The translations under genes and the position numbers were made by a program. From NCBI GenBank assembly GCA_002479805.1, contig DLPB01000025.1, positions 6,168-70,167 on the forward strand: 64,000 bases of DNA, written 5' to 3'. Of this stretch, positions 26,144 through 37,369 are shown piece by piece (positions within the stretch are counted from its first letter, which is position 1; every line of letters starts with the position of its first letter). The DNA is from Micrococcales bacterium UBA7469 (GTDB taxonomy: Bacteria; Actinomycetota; Actinomycetes; Actinomycetales; Microbacteriaceae). The notes under the pieces were generated by a model that ran no database searches, was not told the DNA's origin, and was given only the letters and a program-made list of their open reading frames with translations.

Positions 26144-26662
26144 ATGGCGGTTTACATGGTTTCGCAGGCTCAGGCTAAGCAGCTGCGTCCAAAGATGACG
26201 GCGGGATTGATCCTGGTAGCCGGCATCATCGTGGTGATGCTAGGCCAGCTGGTGCTGAACATGATCCTTACCCAGGATGCCTACCACCTGCGCTCGCTGA
26301 AGCTTGAAAAGCGCGACCTCACCACCCAGGTTCAGATTCTGCAGGAAGAAGTTGACTCGCTAGCATCACCGCAGAACCTCGCAGATGCCGCAAACCGTCT
26401 CGGCATGGTGGCAAATCCAGCCTCGGTGCTACTTGACATCGAAAACGACAAGGTATTTGGAAAGCCAAAGCCAGCCAGCGCGGCCAGCGCAGCTGTGGCT
26501 TCCGCCAACCTGGTAGCCAACGCCGCTATGGGGACCGTCTCCGATTTCTCGGAGGCAACCGTGGCAAGTGCAGAGGTAGCTGAGAGTGTCGAAACCGAGA
26601 AACCAGCCGCATCTGGCTTAGTTTTGGAGCAGGGTCTAATCCCAGCTTCACCAACCAGATAG
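26144..26662 (+). CDS. ftsL: Cell division protein FtsL-like
   Basis: A bitopic membrane protein of the divisome core that pairs with FtsB/DivIC and FtsQ and activates FtsWI. The 172 residues comprise a short N-terminal cytoplasmic part, one membrane segment (about 21-43, LILVAGIIVVMLGQLVLNMIL), a coiled-coil stretch (about 48-75) and an Ala/Ser/Val-rich C-terminal tail of low complexity. Assignment depends on its fold pattern and position between rsmH and ftsI, since FtsL sequences are poorly conserved. The ATG directly follows the rsmH stop. Confidence 0.82.
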   Translation: MAVYMVSQAQAKQLRPKMTAGLILVAGIIVVMLGQLVLNMILTQDAYHLRSLKLEKRDLTTQVQILQEEVDSLASPQNLADAANRLGMVANPASVLLDIENDKVFGKPKPASAASAAVASANLVANAAMGTVSDFSEATVASAEVAESVETEKPAASGLVLEQGLIPASPTR

Positions 26663-26668
26663 GGCACC

Positions 26669-28447
26669 ATGGGTTCACAAAAAGCGCTGAGTCGCAGACT
26701 CGGTGTATTTGCCCTGATCCTGATGATTATGGTGCTGGGCCTCGGCATTCGCCTGGTGGAGTACCAGGTGGTTCGAGCCGAGCAAATTCGCGAAGAATCA
26801 TTCAAGTCTCGCTCCATCACTCAGACCCTGCCAGCACTCCGCGGTCAAATTCGCGATGCCTCGGGGCAGGTTTTGGCTAGAACGGTTTTTAGGTATGACG
26901 TGAATGCCGCCCCAAAGAATGTCGGCAGCATTTTCAAAACTATCGATGGTGTAAAGACCGAGCGCACCGTAGAGCAGATTGTGCTTGAGCTCGCGCCGCT
27001 GGTAGGACTTACTCCCGAGGAGCTCACCGCTCGGCTGGCCGGCGATAGCGAGTACTCCAACCTCGCCAAAAAGGTGGACGCCGAAACCTACAACGCAATT
27101 CGCGAACTTGGCATCCCCTGGATTTACTTTGACCCATTTGCCGACCGACTATATCCAAACGGCGCGGTAGCCGGAAACGTGCTTGGTTTCGTTGGCGCCG
27201 ACGGTGCGCCACTGGCCGGGTTGGAGCGTCAGTACAACACCTGCCTTGCCGGCGTTGATGGTCAGGAGACTTTTGAGCGCAGCGCAGAGGGTGTGCGCAT
27301 CCCAACCTCAAATGTCACGACGCAGCCAACTCAAAACGGCGGCACACTAAATCTGAGCATCGATGCCAATCTGCAGTTCTTTGCTCAGCAGGTTTTGGCC
27401 GATACTGTAAACGACCTCGGTGCGCAGTGGGCGTCTGCGGTTGTTGTCGAAGTGGAGACTGGTCGGCTATTGGCGGCTGCCGAAGCTCCATCGGTTGACC
27501 CAAACGATCCGGCAGCCTCGGATGCTGCCAACCGCGGTTCCAAGATTTTCCAAGCCGCCTTCGAACCCGGATCGATTATGAAGGCGCTCACCACGGCCAT
27601 GATTTTGGACACCAAGACCGCGGATGCCTTCGATAAGGTCAAAGCCCCCGACTACATGAAGCTAGATTTCGCAGGCGGCTGGATCAAGGACAGTTTCGGG
27701 CACGAGCCATACAACCTGACCCTGGGTGGCGTGCTTCGATTTTCGTCTAACACTGGAATGTCTAACTTTGGTGTGAAAATCGACAAAGAGACTCGTTATA
27801 ACTACCTGCAGAAATTTGGTTTTGGTTCGGTCAGCCCACTGCGCTTCGAGGGTGAAAGCTCCGGCATCTTGCACAACTACAAGGATTGGGACAAGATGAC
27901 CAACTATGCGACCACCTACGGTCAGGGTATCTCGGTCACTGGCATTCAAATGGCCTATGCCTATCAGGCGATGGCAAACGATGGCGTTCGACTTGACCCA
28001 ATTCTGGTCGAGAACTGCATCGCTGAAGACGGCACCGTGCTTTACCAGCCCAAGCAAAATGCCACCCGGGTAGTCTCCAAGGAAACGGCGAACCTGAATC
28101 TAAACCTGATGGAAAAGGTTGTTGAGTTTGGTGGCGTCGGTCAAAATGCTGCAATTGACGGATACCGAGTCGCGGGTAAGACCGGTACGGCGCAGATCAA
28201 GGACGGCTCCGGCTACGGATCGCAATTTGCCATTTCGTTTTATGGAATTGCGCCGGCGGAGAATCCAAAGTTTGTTGTTGGTATAACCATTTATAAGGCC
28301 GTCGGAGTTTCCAACTCGCTGCAGGCAACCTTCCCATTCAAGGCCATCATGCAGCAGGCTCTAAAGAGCTATCGCGTTCCGCCTTCGACCACCAAGTCAC
28401 CAGATCTACCATCGGGCAAGTACGGTGAAGTCGAATCTCGCAACTAG
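26669..28447 (+). CDS. ftsI: Septal peptidoglycan transpeptidase FtsI (PBP3 type)
   Basis: The class B penicillin-binding protein crosslinks septal peptidoglycan as partner of FtsW. One N-terminal membrane anchor (about 11-33) precedes the dimerisation domain (RGQIRDASGQVLA) and the transpeptidase domain. Active-site motifs are SIMK (in FEPGSIMKAL, near residue 302), SSN (in FSSNTGM, near 360) and KTG (in VAGKTGTAQ, near 504). Length 592. No C-terminal PASTA domain is seen. The 3' end overlaps the murE GTG by 23 bases. Confidence 0.95.
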   Translation: MGSQKALSRRLGVFALILMIMVLGLGIRLVEYQVVRAEQIREESFKSRSITQTLPALRGQIRDASGQVLARTVFRYDVNAAPKNVGSIFKTIDGVKTERTVEQIVLELAPLVGLTPEELTARLAGDSEYSNLAKKVDAETYNAIRELGIPWIYFDPFADRLYPNGAVAGNVLGFVGADGAPLAGLERQYNTCLAGVDGQETFERSAEGVRIPTSNVTTQPTQNGGTLNLSIDANLQFFAQQVLADTVNDLGAQWASAVVVEVETGRLLAAAEAPSVDPNDPAASDAANRGSKIFQAAFEPGSIMKALTTAMILDTKTADAFDKVKAPDYMKLDFAGGWIKDSFGHEPYNLTLGGVLRFSSNTGMSNFGVKIDKETRYNYLQKFGFGSVSPLRFEGESSGILHNYKDWDKMTNYATTYGQGISVTGIQMAYAYQAMANDGVRLDPILVENCIAEDGTVLYQPKQNATRVVSKETANLNLNLMEKVVEFGGVGQNAAIDGYRVAGKTGTAQIKDGSGYGSQFAISFYGIAPAENPKFVVGITIYKAVGVSNSLQATFPFKAIMQQALKSYRVPPSTTKSPDLPSGKYGEVESRN

Positions 28448-29846
28448 CACGCTGGCTCAGAAGTTCAATCTTTCTCACAGCGGTGCCGATGTACTAATTA
28501 GCTCAGTATCACTCGCTTCGGCACAGTGTGAGCCGGGCGCGCTATTTATTGCGACTGAGGGCGCAAAACACCACGGTTCAGAATTCTTAGACCAGGCGAT
28601 TGCCAATGGTGCCGTTGCGGTGTTATCGGATAGGGAAATTGCCACCGAATTGCCACGATTAATTCACCCCGAGCCAAAGGCAATTGCCGGTGCAATTTCC
28701 GATTTAGTGTTCGGGACCAGTGCATCAAACATGGAGCTGTTTGGCGTCACCGGAACCAACGGCAAGACCTCAACCACCAATTATTTGCATCAGCTTTTGA
28801 TTGCATCAGGCCTCAAAGCTGGAATGAGTGCCTCCACAAGTCGAATCGTCGGTGATCGAGAACTGGCCGCGCAGTTGACTTCCCCTGAGGTCACCGAGCT
28901 GCACTGGCTGCTTGCTCAGATGCGCAAGGTGGGGGCAAATCACGCAGCTATCGAGGTATCGGCGCAGGCTTTGATTCGACACCGGATCGATGGCATTCGG
29001 TTCGAGGTGGTTGGTTTTAGCAATTTGTCTCGCGACCACCTGGACGACTTCCAGGACATGGATCAGTACCTTGCTGCCAAGGCAAAGCTCTTCAGCCCCG
29101 ATTACGCGCAGCGGGGCGTGGTGTTAGTGGAGGATGACTGGGCCAGAAAGCTCTATGAATCCGCCTCGATTCCAGTGGTTGGAATCGGTGCCGGCTGCGA
29201 GTATCAGTACAGCTATGACGATTCCATGCTGGAGATAACCGGTAAGCACAGCCTCAGCGTTGAATTCTCCCAGGGTGCCCTGATGGCTAAAAACTTGGTG
29301 CTGGCCCTGGTCATTCTTCTGGAGGCGGAATTTGAACCGCAAGCGCTGGCTGAGGCGGCAAAGTTTGCAGACCTGCATGTGCCAGGACGCTTGGAATTGG
29401 TGTCCGAGCTTAGGCCACATGTTTATGTCGACTATGCCCACACCCCAGCTGGTGTGGCGGGTGCAGTGGGTGAGATTAGAAAGCGCTATCCGACTCTAAC
29501 TGTGGTTTTGGGGGCATCTGGCAATCGCGATCAAGGTAAGCGAACCGAGATGGGGCTGGCGGCAACCTCAGCCGATCTACTGATCATCACCGACCAACAC
29601 CCGCGCGATGAGGATCCGGCGAGTATTAGACACGCCCTAGTTAGCGCAGCCTCAACCAAGCTTGAAGCAGGAAGAATCTTGGAGATTCCAGACCCAGCTA
29701 CCGCAATCAAGCGAGCGATTAGCGAGACTCCAGCCGATGGGGCTGTGCTGTGGTGTGGGCCGGGTCACCTGACCTATCGAGAGATTCGAGGCGAAAAAGT
29801 GCCATTTGACGCAAGAGCCATTGCGAGAGCGGCGGTGCAGTCGTGA
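28425..29846 (+). CDS. murE: UDP-MurNAc-tripeptide synthetase
   Basis: MurE adds the third-position diamino acid to UDP-MurNAc-dipeptide. The ATP loop GVTGTNGKTSTTNYL is near residue 105. GNRDQGKR and DYAHTPAGV mark the Mur-ligase C-terminal domain. The specificity region reads TDQHPRDEDP, where DAP-adding enzymes usually show DNPR, so the added residue may be lysine, ornithine or another diamino acid rather than meso-DAP. GTG 28425 lies inside the end of ftsI. The stop overlaps murF by four bases (GTGA). Length 473. Confidence 0.93.
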   Translation: MKSNLATSTLAQKFNLSHSGADVLISSVSLASAQCEPGALFIATEGAKHHGSEFLDQAIANGAVAVLSDREIATELPRLIHPEPKAIAGAISDLVFGTSASNMELFGVTGTNGKTSTTNYLHQLLIASGLKAGMSASTSRIVGDRELAAQLTSPEVTELHWLLAQMRKVGANHAAIEVSAQALIRHRIDGIRFEVVGFSNLSRDHLDDFQDMDQYLAAKAKLFSPDYAQRGVVLVEDDWARKLYESASIPVVGIGAGCEYQYSYDDSMLEITGKHSLSVEFSQGALMAKNLVLALVILLEAEFEPQALAEAAKFADLHVPGRLELVSELRPHVYVDYAHTPAGVAGAVGEIRKRYPTLTVVLGASGNRDQGKRTEMGLAATSADLLIITDQHPRDEDPASIRHALVSAASTKLEAGRILEIPDPATAIKRAISETPADGAVLWCGPGHLTYREIRGEKVPFDARAIARAAVQS

Positions 29847-31234
29847 TTGAGCTGTCGCTTGCCGATATCGCAAATGCCATAGGCGGCAAGATCGTTGTTG
29901 GGGAGCCGACCCTGAGAGTTTCTGGTCTGCCAGACACAGACTCGCGCGCCCTTGAAACCGGCGGTATTTTCTTTGCCAAACTGGGCGAGCACGATGACGG
30001 TCACCGTTACTTGGAGCAAGTGTCCCATACTGCGGCAGCTGCTGTAGTTTCCACCCCAAATCTGGCGCTCGCACTGCCTCAAATTCAGGTGTCAGACACC
30101 GTTAGGGCGCTCACCGATCTTGCCAAGTACGTTCTGCAGTCGGTTCGGGCATCGGGGACGCTCAAGGTGGTTGGAATCACCGGCTCGAATGGTAAAACCT
30201 CGACCAAAAATATGCTTCGGGAAATTCTCTCCAGGGTGGGGCCCACCGTCGCGCCGCGGGATTCTTTCAATAATGAGGTGGGTCTGCCGCTGACCGTTCT
30301 GCGCCTTCAGCAGGACACCCAGTTTTTGGTGCTTGAGCTGGGAGCTGCCGGGCCTGGCTCGATTGCTGCGCTAGCCAGCTGGTGCGTTCCCGATATCGGT
30401 GTTGAACTAAAGGTTGGTTTGGCTCACGCTGGAGCATTCGGCGGTATCGATGTAACTGCCCAGATCAAACGTGAAATGGTGCCATTCATTCAAAAGACTG
30501 CGATTTTGAATGAGGATGACCCGGTGGTTAGAGGATTTGAGCCAAATCCAGGTGTCAAGCGCGTAAGTTTTGGATTTGCTAGGGAAGCGGACTTTGAAAT
30601 CAAATCGGCTGGGCTAACGCTGCCCGGCACTCAACTCGCCATCAAATATCCCGATGGTGAGGTGCACGAACTCACTCTGAAGATGCTCGGTGAGCACCAG
30701 GCCATGAACGTATCGGCCGCTTTGGCAGTAGCTTACGAGCTTGGCGTTCCAACCCAGGTCGCAATTCAAGCCGTTTCTGAAATGGAGATGGCAGAGCGCT
30801 GGCGAATGCAGCTGATAAAGCGTGCGGACGGCGTCTACATCATCAATGATGCGTACAACGCATCGCCAGATTCCATGCGGGCAGCATTACAGACGCTTGC
30901 CACCCTGGGTCGACAGGGTCACCGCACCATTGCGGTGTTGGGTCAGATGGCAGAGCTTGGGCCATACGCCACCGAAGAGCATGATCAGCTAGGTCGTTTA
31001 GTTGTGCGCTACAACATCGATCAGCTCTACGTGGTTGGTCAAGAAGCCAAACTGATTCACATGGGAGCCACCCAGGAGGGTAGCTGGGATGGCGAATCTG
31101 TGTTTTGCGAGACAATCAACGCGGCTTTTGAGGCCATTCATGACAAGCTTTCTCCCGGCGACATCGTGCTGGTGAAATCCAGCAACATCGCCGGTTTGAG
31201 ATTTTTGGGCGACGAGTTGGCGGGTGTGAAGTGA
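29843..31234 (+). CDS. murF: UDP-MurNAc-tripeptide--D-alanyl-D-alanine ligase
   Basis: MurF adds D-Ala-D-Ala to complete the pentapeptide precursor. The 463-residue protein has the N-terminal Mur ligase domain ([19 protein letters not shown]), the ATP loop [13 protein letters not shown] near residue 109, and [15 protein letters not shown] typical of MurF in the C-terminal domain. GTG 29843 overlaps the murE stop and the TGA overlaps the mraY GTG. A D-Ala-D-Ala ligase gene is not part of this cluster. Confidence 0.95.
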   Translation: MIELSLADIANAIGGKIVVGEPTLRVSGLPDTDSRALETGGIFFAKLGEHDDGHRYLEQVSHTAAAAVVSTPNLALALPQIQVSDTVRALTDLAKYVLQSVRASGTLKVVGITGSNGKTSTKNMLREILSRVGPTVAPRDSFNNEVGLPLTVLRLQQDTQFLVLELGAAGPGSIAALASWCVPDIGVELKVGLAHAGAFGGIDVTAQIKREMVPFIQKTAILNEDDPVVRGFEPNPGVKRVSFGFAREADFEIKSAGLTLPGTQLAIKYPDGEVHELTLKMLGEHQAMNVSAALAVAYELGVPTQVAIQAVSEMEMAERWRMQLIKRADGVYIINDAYNASPDSMRAALQTLATLGRQGHRTIAVLGQMAELGPYATEEHDQLGRLVVRYNIDQLYVVGQEAKLIHMGATQEGSWDGESVFCETINAAFEAIHDKLSPGDIVLVKSSNIAGLRFLGDELAGVK

Positions 31235-32334
31235 GAGCCTTACTTGCATCAGGCGGCATTGCGCTATTTATTTCGCTGTTTGCCACCCCCGGGTTTATTT
31301 GGCTCTTTAAGAACTTGCAGTGGGGTCAGTTCATCCGTGATGATGGCCCGCAGACGCACCACACCAAGCGCGGTACCCCAACCATGGGCGGTATCGTCAT
31401 TCTGCTTGCTGCCACGATTGCCTACTTTTTAGCGAAGTTCATCAATGGCGAGACTCCATCGGCTTCCGCGCTGTTGGTTATTTTGATGATGCTCGGGCTT
31501 GGTCTGGTCGGCTTCATCGATGACTTTTTGAAGGTGAGAAATCAGCGCAGCCTTGGTCTAACCGGCTGGGCAAAAATCGGCGGTCAGGTAGTGGTTGCGA
31601 TAATTTTCGCAATCCTTGCCTTGGGTTTCCCCGATGAGGATGGTCTAACCCCGGCCTCCACGGCAATCTCGTTGTTTAGAGATTTGCCGATTGATCTGTT
31701 TATTTGGGGTTCGGTTATCGGAATGGGCCTGTTTATCGCCTGGATTTCGCTTTTGGTCACCAGCGCATCTAACGGCGTGAACATCGCTGATGGCCTAGAT
31801 GGTTTGGCTTCTGGTTCAGCGATTATGGCTATCGGAGCCTATGTTGTAATCGGTTTTTGGCAGTTCAACCAAAGTTGCGCCACCGTCACGGAGAACCTCT
31901 CCTCCTGCTACAACGTTCGTGATCCGCTAGACCTCGCGGTCATCGCGGCTGCCATCGTGGGTGCCTGTGTCGGGTTTTTGTGGTGGAACACCTCACCAGC
32001 CCAGATTTTCATGGGCGATGTTGGCTCGCTTGGGCTCGGTGGCGCCTTGGCGGCACTCGCTATCTTGTCCCGCACCGAATTGCTCTTGGTGCTTATCGGC
32101 GGAATCTTTGTCATCGTGACCGGTTCGGTTGTGATTCAGCGAGTGTTTTTCAAGATCACCAAGTGGCGCACCGGAACCGGAAAACGCGTCTTTCTGATGT
32201 CACCGTTGCATCACCACTTTGAGCTCAAGGGCTGGGCCGAAATCACCGTGGTGGTGAGATTTTGGATCATCGCGGCGCTTTGCGTGATCAGCGGAGTCGG
32301 TCTGTTCTACGTGGAGTGGATCTACGGCATATGA
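31231..32334 (+). CDS. mraY: Phospho-MurNAc-pentapeptide translocase
   Basis: MraY transfers the phospho-MurNAc-pentapeptide to undecaprenyl phosphate, giving lipid I on the inner face of the membrane. The polytopic protein of 367 residues shows the conserved loops [18 protein letters not shown] (about 36-53), [35 protein letters not shown] and the HHHFELKGW loop near the end. GTG 31231 overlaps murF by four bases, and the ATGA at 32331-32334 overlaps murD. Confidence 0.96.
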   Translation: MRALLASGGIALFISLFATPGFIWLFKNLQWGQFIRDDGPQTHHTKRGTPTMGGIVILLAATIAYFLAKFINGETPSASALLVILMMLGLGLVGFIDDFLKVRNQRSLGLTGWAKIGGQVVVAIIFAILALGFPDEDGLTPASTAISLFRDLPIDLFIWGSVIGMGLFIAWISLLVTSASNGVNIADGLDGLASGSAIMAIGAYVVIGFWQFNQSCATVTENLSSCYNVRDPLDLAVIAAAIVGACVGFLWWNTSPAQIFMGDVGSLGLGGALAALAILSRTELLLVLIGGIFVIVTGSVVIQRVFFKITKWRTGTGKRVFLMSPLHHHFELKGWAEITVVVRFWIIAALCVISGVGLFYVEWIYGI

Positions 32335-33767
32335 TCGCGCAGGGCAGCTGGCACGATGATTGGGCTGGACTGCACGTTGCAGTCTTAGGTCTTGGGAAAT
32401 CTGGATTCTCGGTGGCGGACACGCTCTGTGAACTTGGTGCCAACGTCACCGTTTTCGCGCAATCGGCCAGTGCGCAATACAGCGAATTACTAGAGGTAAT
32501 TGGAGCAAAACTGGTGCTCTCAGATTCGGTCGAAGCGCTATCGCAGCTTGAGAGCATCGATTTCGCAGTGGTTTCACCTGGATTTGCACCAAGCCACCCA
32601 GCTATCCAGTGGCTGGGGGAGCGGGGAATTGCCCTGCTGACCGATATCGACCTTGCTTGGCGATTGCGGGATAAGACTTCAAAGATTGCCAGGTGGCTCA
32701 CCATCACCGGCACCAACGGAAAGACCACCACCACCGAGCTGGTCACCCACATGCTGCAAACCGCAGGATTGCGAGCTATAGCCTGCGGAAATATCGGGAA
32801 CCCAATTCTGGATGCCGTTCGAGACCCAGAGGGCTATGACTATTTTGTGCTGGAAATCTCCTCGTTCCAATTGCACTACAGCGGAGAATTCAATCCAGTT
32901 GCCAGCGCTTTCCTGAACCTTGCCCCAGACCACATCGACTGGCACGGCAGCGAGCAGGCGTATTTCGAGGCCAAGGCCAAGGTTTATCAAGGCACAGAGC
33001 TTGCGATTGTTTACAACGCTGAAGATTCGAAGACTCTACAGGCCGCCGAGGCAGCGGATGTGGTTGAGGGCTGTCGAGCAGTTGCCTTCACAACCGCAAT
33101 GCCGAGTGTCAGCATGGTGGGTTACGTCGAAGAATTTTTAGTGGATCGCGCTTTCACCACTGAGCGGTACTCGGCGGCACTGGAAATCGCCGATGATTCA
33201 GATTTGGCCGCCATCGGAGTTGTCAGTGATCACCTGAAGGCCAATGTGGCGGCGGCTACGGCACTGGCTAGGGCAGTTGATGTCGAACCAGCAGCGATAA
33301 AGCGGGCGATTGCCAGCTTTGTGCTCTCGCCGCATCGAATTCAGCGAGTTATCGAGCACCAAGGGGTGCTGTTCATTGATGATTCAAAAGCCACCAATGC
33401 GCACGCTGCCAATGCATCGCTTGCGAGTTTTGATTCCATCGTTTGGATTGTTGGAGGTTTGCTAAAGGGCGTTGACCCAACACCGCTGCTTTTGGAGCAC
33501 GGCGGCAAACTCAGGGCTGCAGTTGTCATTGGTGCCGACACGCAGCAGCTTGAGTCGCTCTTTGCCACCCACCTTCCGGGCTTACCTCTTAGAGTGATTT
33601 CTGGGGAGCGGGTTATGGAGCAGGCAGTTGCGGCAGCGCTTGATTTTGCTCAGCCCAAAGACACCGTTTTGCTTGCCCCGGCGGCGGCATCAATGGATCA
33701 GTTCCGGGACTACGCCGACCGTGGTAATCAGTTCCAGGCGGAGGTTAGAAGGCAGGTGATGAAGTGA
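32331..33767 (+). CDS. murD: UDP-MurNAc-L-alanine--D-glutamate ligase
   Basis: MurD adds D-glutamate to UDP-MurNAc-alanine. The start ATG 32331 overlaps the mraY TGA; reading further upstream would only add residues from inside mraY. The N-terminal Rossmann-like domain ([15 protein letters not shown]) is followed by the ATP loop [23 protein letters not shown], and the C-terminal region with [11 protein letters not shown] and [12 protein letters not shown]. The 478 residues are complete. The TGA overlaps the ftsW GTG. Confidence 0.95.
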   Translation: MIAQGSWHDDWAGLHVAVLGLGKSGFSVADTLCELGANVTVFAQSASAQYSELLEVIGAKLVLSDSVEALSQLESIDFAVVSPGFAPSHPAIQWLGERGIALLTDIDLAWRLRDKTSKIARWLTITGTNGKTTTTELVTHMLQTAGLRAIACGNIGNPILDAVRDPEGYDYFVLEISSFQLHYSGEFNPVASAFLNLAPDHIDWHGSEQAYFEAKAKVYQGTELAIVYNAEDSKTLQAAEAADVVEGCRAVAFTTAMPSVSMVGYVEEFLVDRAFTTERYSAALEIADDSDLAAIGVVSDHLKANVAAATALARAVDVEPAAIKRAIASFVLSPHRIQRVIEHQGVLFIDDSKATNAHAANASLASFDSIVWIVGGLLKGVDPTPLLLEHGGKLRAAVVIGADTQQLESLFATHLPGLPLRVISGERVMEQAVAAALDFAQPKDTVLLAPAAASMDQFRDYADRGNQFQAEVRRQVMK

Positions 33768-34912
33768 CAAACATAAAGGAAATGCTGCAGCCTAAGCTGC
33801 ACGCTCAGTCTCGTCAGTTCTTCTCGCTGCTTGCACTGACACTGGCAACCGTCGCCATCGGACTAACCATGGTGGCAAGCGCCTCTGCGGTTGACGCTTT
33901 CAAAGAGACCTCGAATGCGGCTGCAATCTTTCTAAAGCAGGGCGGATACGCACTAATCGGGCTTACTTTCATGCTGATCATCTCGAATCTCTCGATGGAC
34001 ATCATGCGCAGGTTCGCCATGCTCGGGTTATTTGTCACGATGGGTGCGCAGGCTGCCACGGTTTTAATTGGTCAGGAGATTAACGGAAACCGAAACTGGC
34101 TGAGCTTCGGTGCTTTCGGTGTGCAGCCATCAGAGTTTCTAAAACTGGGTTTAATTGTTGCGCTCTCGCTGCAGCTATCCCAACTCACCGGCTATCCGGA
34201 AGACGATGATCCAATCTGGCGCAGGGTCTGGTTGTTCTCTGCGGTAAGCGTTGGCATGGTTGCAGTGCTCAGTAAGGACATGGGTTCCGGCATCATCATG
34301 GTGGTGCTGCTTTTGGGTCTCTACCTAATAGCTGGCATTAAGACTTCCCACATCATGACCATCATCATCGCTGGTCTCGCGGCGGCGGTATTTTTGGTTA
34401 CCAGCTCGGCTTCCCGCAGGGTTCGTTTTGATGCCTGGCTAAACCCGGAGGCCGCCGACCCAATGGGCGTGAACTGGCAGTTTGAGAAGGGCACCTGGGC
34501 GCTGGCATCCGGTGGCATCTTCGGGACCGGGCTGGGTAGATCCAAGCTCAAATGGAGCTGGATTCCCGAGGTTGAGAATGACTTTATCTTCGCGATTATT
34601 GGCGAAGAACTGGGACTGATTGGTGCCCTGTTGGTTGTGGCGCTGTTCTTGGCGCTTGGCTTGGTGATGTTCAACATCGCCAGGTTGCAAACCGATCCAT
34701 TCAACCGCAACCTGGTGGTCGGTGTGATGTTCTGGATTGTGATTCAGGCCTTTATCAACATGGGTGTAGTGGTGGGACTGTTCCCAGTCCTCGGCGTCAC
34801 ATTGCCGCTGATCTCAGCCGGTGGTTCATCGCTGATCGCATCGCTGATGGCAATCGGCGTGGTGCTCGCGGTTGAACGCGACAGAGCAGCAAACCTAGGT
34901 CGGCGCCGGTGA
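33764..34912 (+). CDS. ftsW: Septal peptidoglycan glycosyltransferase FtsW
   Basis: FtsW is the SEDS-family polymerase that makes septal glycan strands with FtsI. The 382-residue polytopic membrane protein has typical SEDS signatures: NGNRNWLSFGAFGVQPSEFLK (about 109-129), SKDMGSGI, the loop ENDFIFAIIGEELG (about 273-286) and the C-terminal GVTLPLISAGGSSLIAS. It is too short to carry the long tails of some actinobacterial FtsW proteins. GTG 33764 overlaps murD, and its stop overlaps murG by four bases. Confidence 0.95.
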   Translation: MTNIKEMLQPKLHAQSRQFFSLLALTLATVAIGLTMVASASAVDAFKETSNAAAIFLKQGGYALIGLTFMLIISNLSMDIMRRFAMLGLFVTMGAQAATVLIGQEINGNRNWLSFGAFGVQPSEFLKLGLIVALSLQLSQLTGYPEDDDPIWRRVWLFSAVSVGMVAVLSKDMGSGIIMVVLLLGLYLIAGIKTSHIMTIIIAGLAAAVFLVTSSASRRVRFDAWLNPEAADPMGVNWQFEKGTWALASGGIFGTGLGRSKLKWSWIPEVENDFIFAIIGEELGLIGALLVVALFLALGLVMFNIARLQTDPFNRNLVVGVMFWIVIQAFINMGVVVGLFPVLGVTLPLISAGGSSLIASLMAIGVVLAVERDRAANLGRRR

Positions 34913-35988
34913 CAAAGTTTTTACTGGCCGGTGGTGGTACGGCCGGGCATGTGAATCCAATGCTGGCTCTGGCTCAGTCGCTGCGGAGTCTGGATCATCA
35001 GGTGATCACGCTTGGCACCAAGGAGGGCCTCGAGGCCAGGCTGGTTCCGCAGCGCGGATTTGAGCTACTAACCATCGAGCGATTACCTTTCCCAAGAAAG
35101 CCATCCGGTTACGCACTATTTTTCCCGCTGCGGTTTGCTAAGGCTGTCGCCGATGTCATGGGGATGCTTAGAAAGCATGAAATTGATGCGGTAGTGGGAT
35201 TTGGGGGGTATGCATCGGCTCCCGCCTATGTGGCAGCGTTTCTATCCCGCAAGCCACTGGTGATTCACGAGGCGAATGCCCTTGCCGGAATCGCCAATCG
35301 AATTGGCGCCAAACTCACCAAGCACATTGCGGTTGCCTTTAACAACAGCGACCTATCGCCGGCTGCGATTACCGGTATGCCTCTGCGCCCGGAAATTGTC
35401 CAGTCGGTTTTGGGTTATGACAAAGAGCAGGCTCGTCTTGAGCTTGGTCTAAATCCTTTCATGACCACATTGCTGGTGACTGGCGGGTCACTTGGAGCGA
35501 AGAGCATCAACGATGCGGTTATTGAATCCAGGGCGGTACTCAATGCCGCGGGAATCCAAATTCTTCACATCGTGGGCGATCGCGCCAACTTGCCAGAAGT
35601 CTCCGAATCTGGTTATCACCGGATTGCCTACTGCGATCGAATGGATGCCGCCATCGCTGCCGCCGACATGGCGCTTTCGAGAGCAGGCAGTTCAACTGTG
35701 AGTGAATTTTCAGCCTGCGGACTGCCGGCGATCTATGTGCCGTATCCGGTTGGCAACGGTGAGCAGAAGTTCAATGCGGAGACTGTGGTGCAGGCCGGTG
35801 GCGGCAAAATAGTCGTCGATAGCGACTTCACCCCGGATTACATTTCGGGGGAGTTGATTCCGATCATGAGCCACAGTTCCTCACTTCGTCGCATGGCCGA
35901 GGCCGCAAAATCAGTGGGAATTCCCGACGCCACCGAGCGGCTACGCGATCTAGTGCTTGCGGCAGTGAATACTAATACCCGTGATTAA
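34909..35988 (+). CDS. murG: Lipid II synthase MurG
   Basis: MurG transfers GlcNAc from UDP-GlcNAc to lipid I at the cytoplasmic membrane face. The GT-B fold shows the N-terminal glycine-rich loop [16 protein letters not shown] (4-19), [27 protein letters not shown] and [11 protein letters not shown] followed by [10 protein letters not shown] for donor binding. Length 359. GTG 34909 overlaps the ftsW stop and the 3' end overlaps murC by eight bases. Confidence 0.95.
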   Translation: MTKFLLAGGGTAGHVNPMLALAQSLRSLDHQVITLGTKEGLEARLVPQRGFELLTIERLPFPRKPSGYALFFPLRFAKAVADVMGMLRKHEIDAVVGFGGYASAPAYVAAFLSRKPLVIHEANALAGIANRIGAKLTKHIAVAFNNSDLSPAAITGMPLRPEIVQSVLGYDKEQARLELGLNPFMTTLLVTGGSLGAKSINDAVIESRAVLNAAGIQILHIVGDRANLPEVSESGYHRIAYCDRMDAAIAAADMALSRAGSSTVSEFSACGLPAIYVPYPVGNGEQKFNAETVVQAGGGKIVVDSDFTPDYISGELIPIMSHSSSLRRMAEAAKSVGIPDATERLRDLVLAAVNTNTRD

Positions 35989-37369
35989 GCCAGACTTCTC
36001 CCAGCCCATCCCAGACAACCTCGGCACCGTGCACTTTATCGGCATCGGTGGCAGCGGCATGTCCGGAATTGCCCGCTTGACATTGGGGATGGGACACAAA
36101 GTCACCGGCTCTGATTTGCGTGACACCTCGAACGTCAAGGCACTTCGCGAGCTTGGCGCAGAGATTCACATCGGGCACGCTGCCGAAAACCTTGGTAACC
36201 CTGACACTGTGGTGGTTACCAGTGCGCTGTGGCCGACCAATCCGGAGCTGCTGTTGGCGCAGGAAAAGGGATTGCCGATTCTGCACCGATCTGCGCTGCT
36301 TGCACACCTGGCATCTCGCGGCAAGCTGATTGCGGTGGCCGGAGCGCATGGCAAGACCACCTCGACCGGCATGGTGATTACCGCCCTGAATCGACTCGGT
36401 GCGGACCCAAGCTTCGTAAACGGCGGTGTGATTCAGGAGTATGGCGCATCGGCTGGATTCGGCAAGGGTGAGTACTTCGTGATTGAGGCTGATGAATCCG
36501 ATAGTTCGTTCCTGCATTACAAAACCGAGGTTGCGCTAATCACTAACGTTGACCCCGATCACCTCGACCACTTTGGTTCACTCGATGCATTCGAGGGTGA
36601 ATTTGCCAAATTTGCCGATGCCGCTGGCACTCTGGTGGCAATCTCCAGCGATGACCCCGGTGCAGTTCGAGTTACCAAGCGCCTAAAGCATCAAAAGGTC
36701 ATCACCTTCGGTGCTGCCCCCGATGCCGATGTTCAGGTTCGAGACGTCTTGGCCGCGAGTGGAAACGTGTCATTTGAGTTGGTTTATCAGGGAGCAAGCG
36801 TTTCGATTGCACTGAACATCCCGGGTCATCACAACGCACTAAACGCCGCCGGAGCGGTTGCCGTGCTGGTGGGACTGGGCTTTGATTTTGCCGAATCTGC
36901 CCAAGCGGTAGCGCACTTTTCCGGCACCGAGCGCCGTTTTGAACTGCACGGCGAGCGCAGGGGAGTGCGGGTTTACGATGACTTCGCTCACCACCCGACC
37001 GAGGTAGCGGCTGCCCTGACGGCAGCTCGGGCGGTAGTTGGCGAGGGCAAGCTAATAACGGTTTTCCAGCCTCACCTCTACTCCAGAACCCGCATCTTTC
37101 AGGCGGAATTCGCGCAGGCTCTTGCACTGAGTGACCAGGTGGTTTGCCTTGATATTTATGCGGCTCGCGAGGATCCAGAACCGGGCGTGACCGGCGCCTT
37201 GATCGCAGATCGATTCGAAGACCAATCCCGCATGCACTACGTGCCGAACTGGGACGATGTGCCAGCGGTAGCCGCAGGTCTCGCGCAAGCTGGCGACTTC
37301 ATCATCACCATGGGGTGCGGAGACATTTATCGCATGGTCCCAGGGCTGCTTGAGGCCTTGGAGGCCTAA
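35981..37369 (+). CDS. murC: UDP-N-acetylmuramate--alanine ligase
   Basis: MurC adds the first amino acid to UDP-MurNAc, L-alanine in most bacteria; some Microbacteriaceae use glycine, which sequence alone cannot tell. The 462-residue enzyme shows [16 protein letters not shown] (about 19-34), the ATP loop [26 protein letters not shown] and [18 protein letters not shown] 35981 lies inside the murG end. The stop abuts the ftsQ TTG. Confidence 0.95.
   Translation: MIKPDFSQPIPDNLGTVHFIGIGGSGMSGIARLTLGMGHKVTGSDLRDTSNVKALRELGAEIHIGHAAENLGNPDTVVVTSALWPTNPELLLAQEKGLPILHRSALLAHLASRGKLIAVAGAHGKTTSTGMVITALNRLGADPSFVNGGVIQEYGASAGFGKGEYFVIEADESDSSFLHYKTEVALITNVDPDHLDHFGSLDAFEGEFAKFADAAGTLVAISSDDPGAVRVTKRLKHQKVITFGAAPDADVQVRDVLAASGNVSFELVYQGASVSIALNIPGHHNALNAAGAVAVLVGLGFDFAESAQAVAHFSGTERRFELHGERRGVRVYDDFAHHPTEVAAALTAARAVVGEGKLITVFQPHLYSRTRIFQAEFAQALALSDQVVCLDIYAAREDPEPGVTGALIADRFEDQSRMHYVPNWDDVPAVAAGLAQAGDFIITMGCGDIYRMVPGLLEALEA

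Noticed and set aside
32262..32330. Upstream extension of murD into mraY
   Set aside because: The residues are a frame-shadow of mraY; ATG 32331 overlaps the mraY stop in the same ATGA arrangement used by neighbouring genes.
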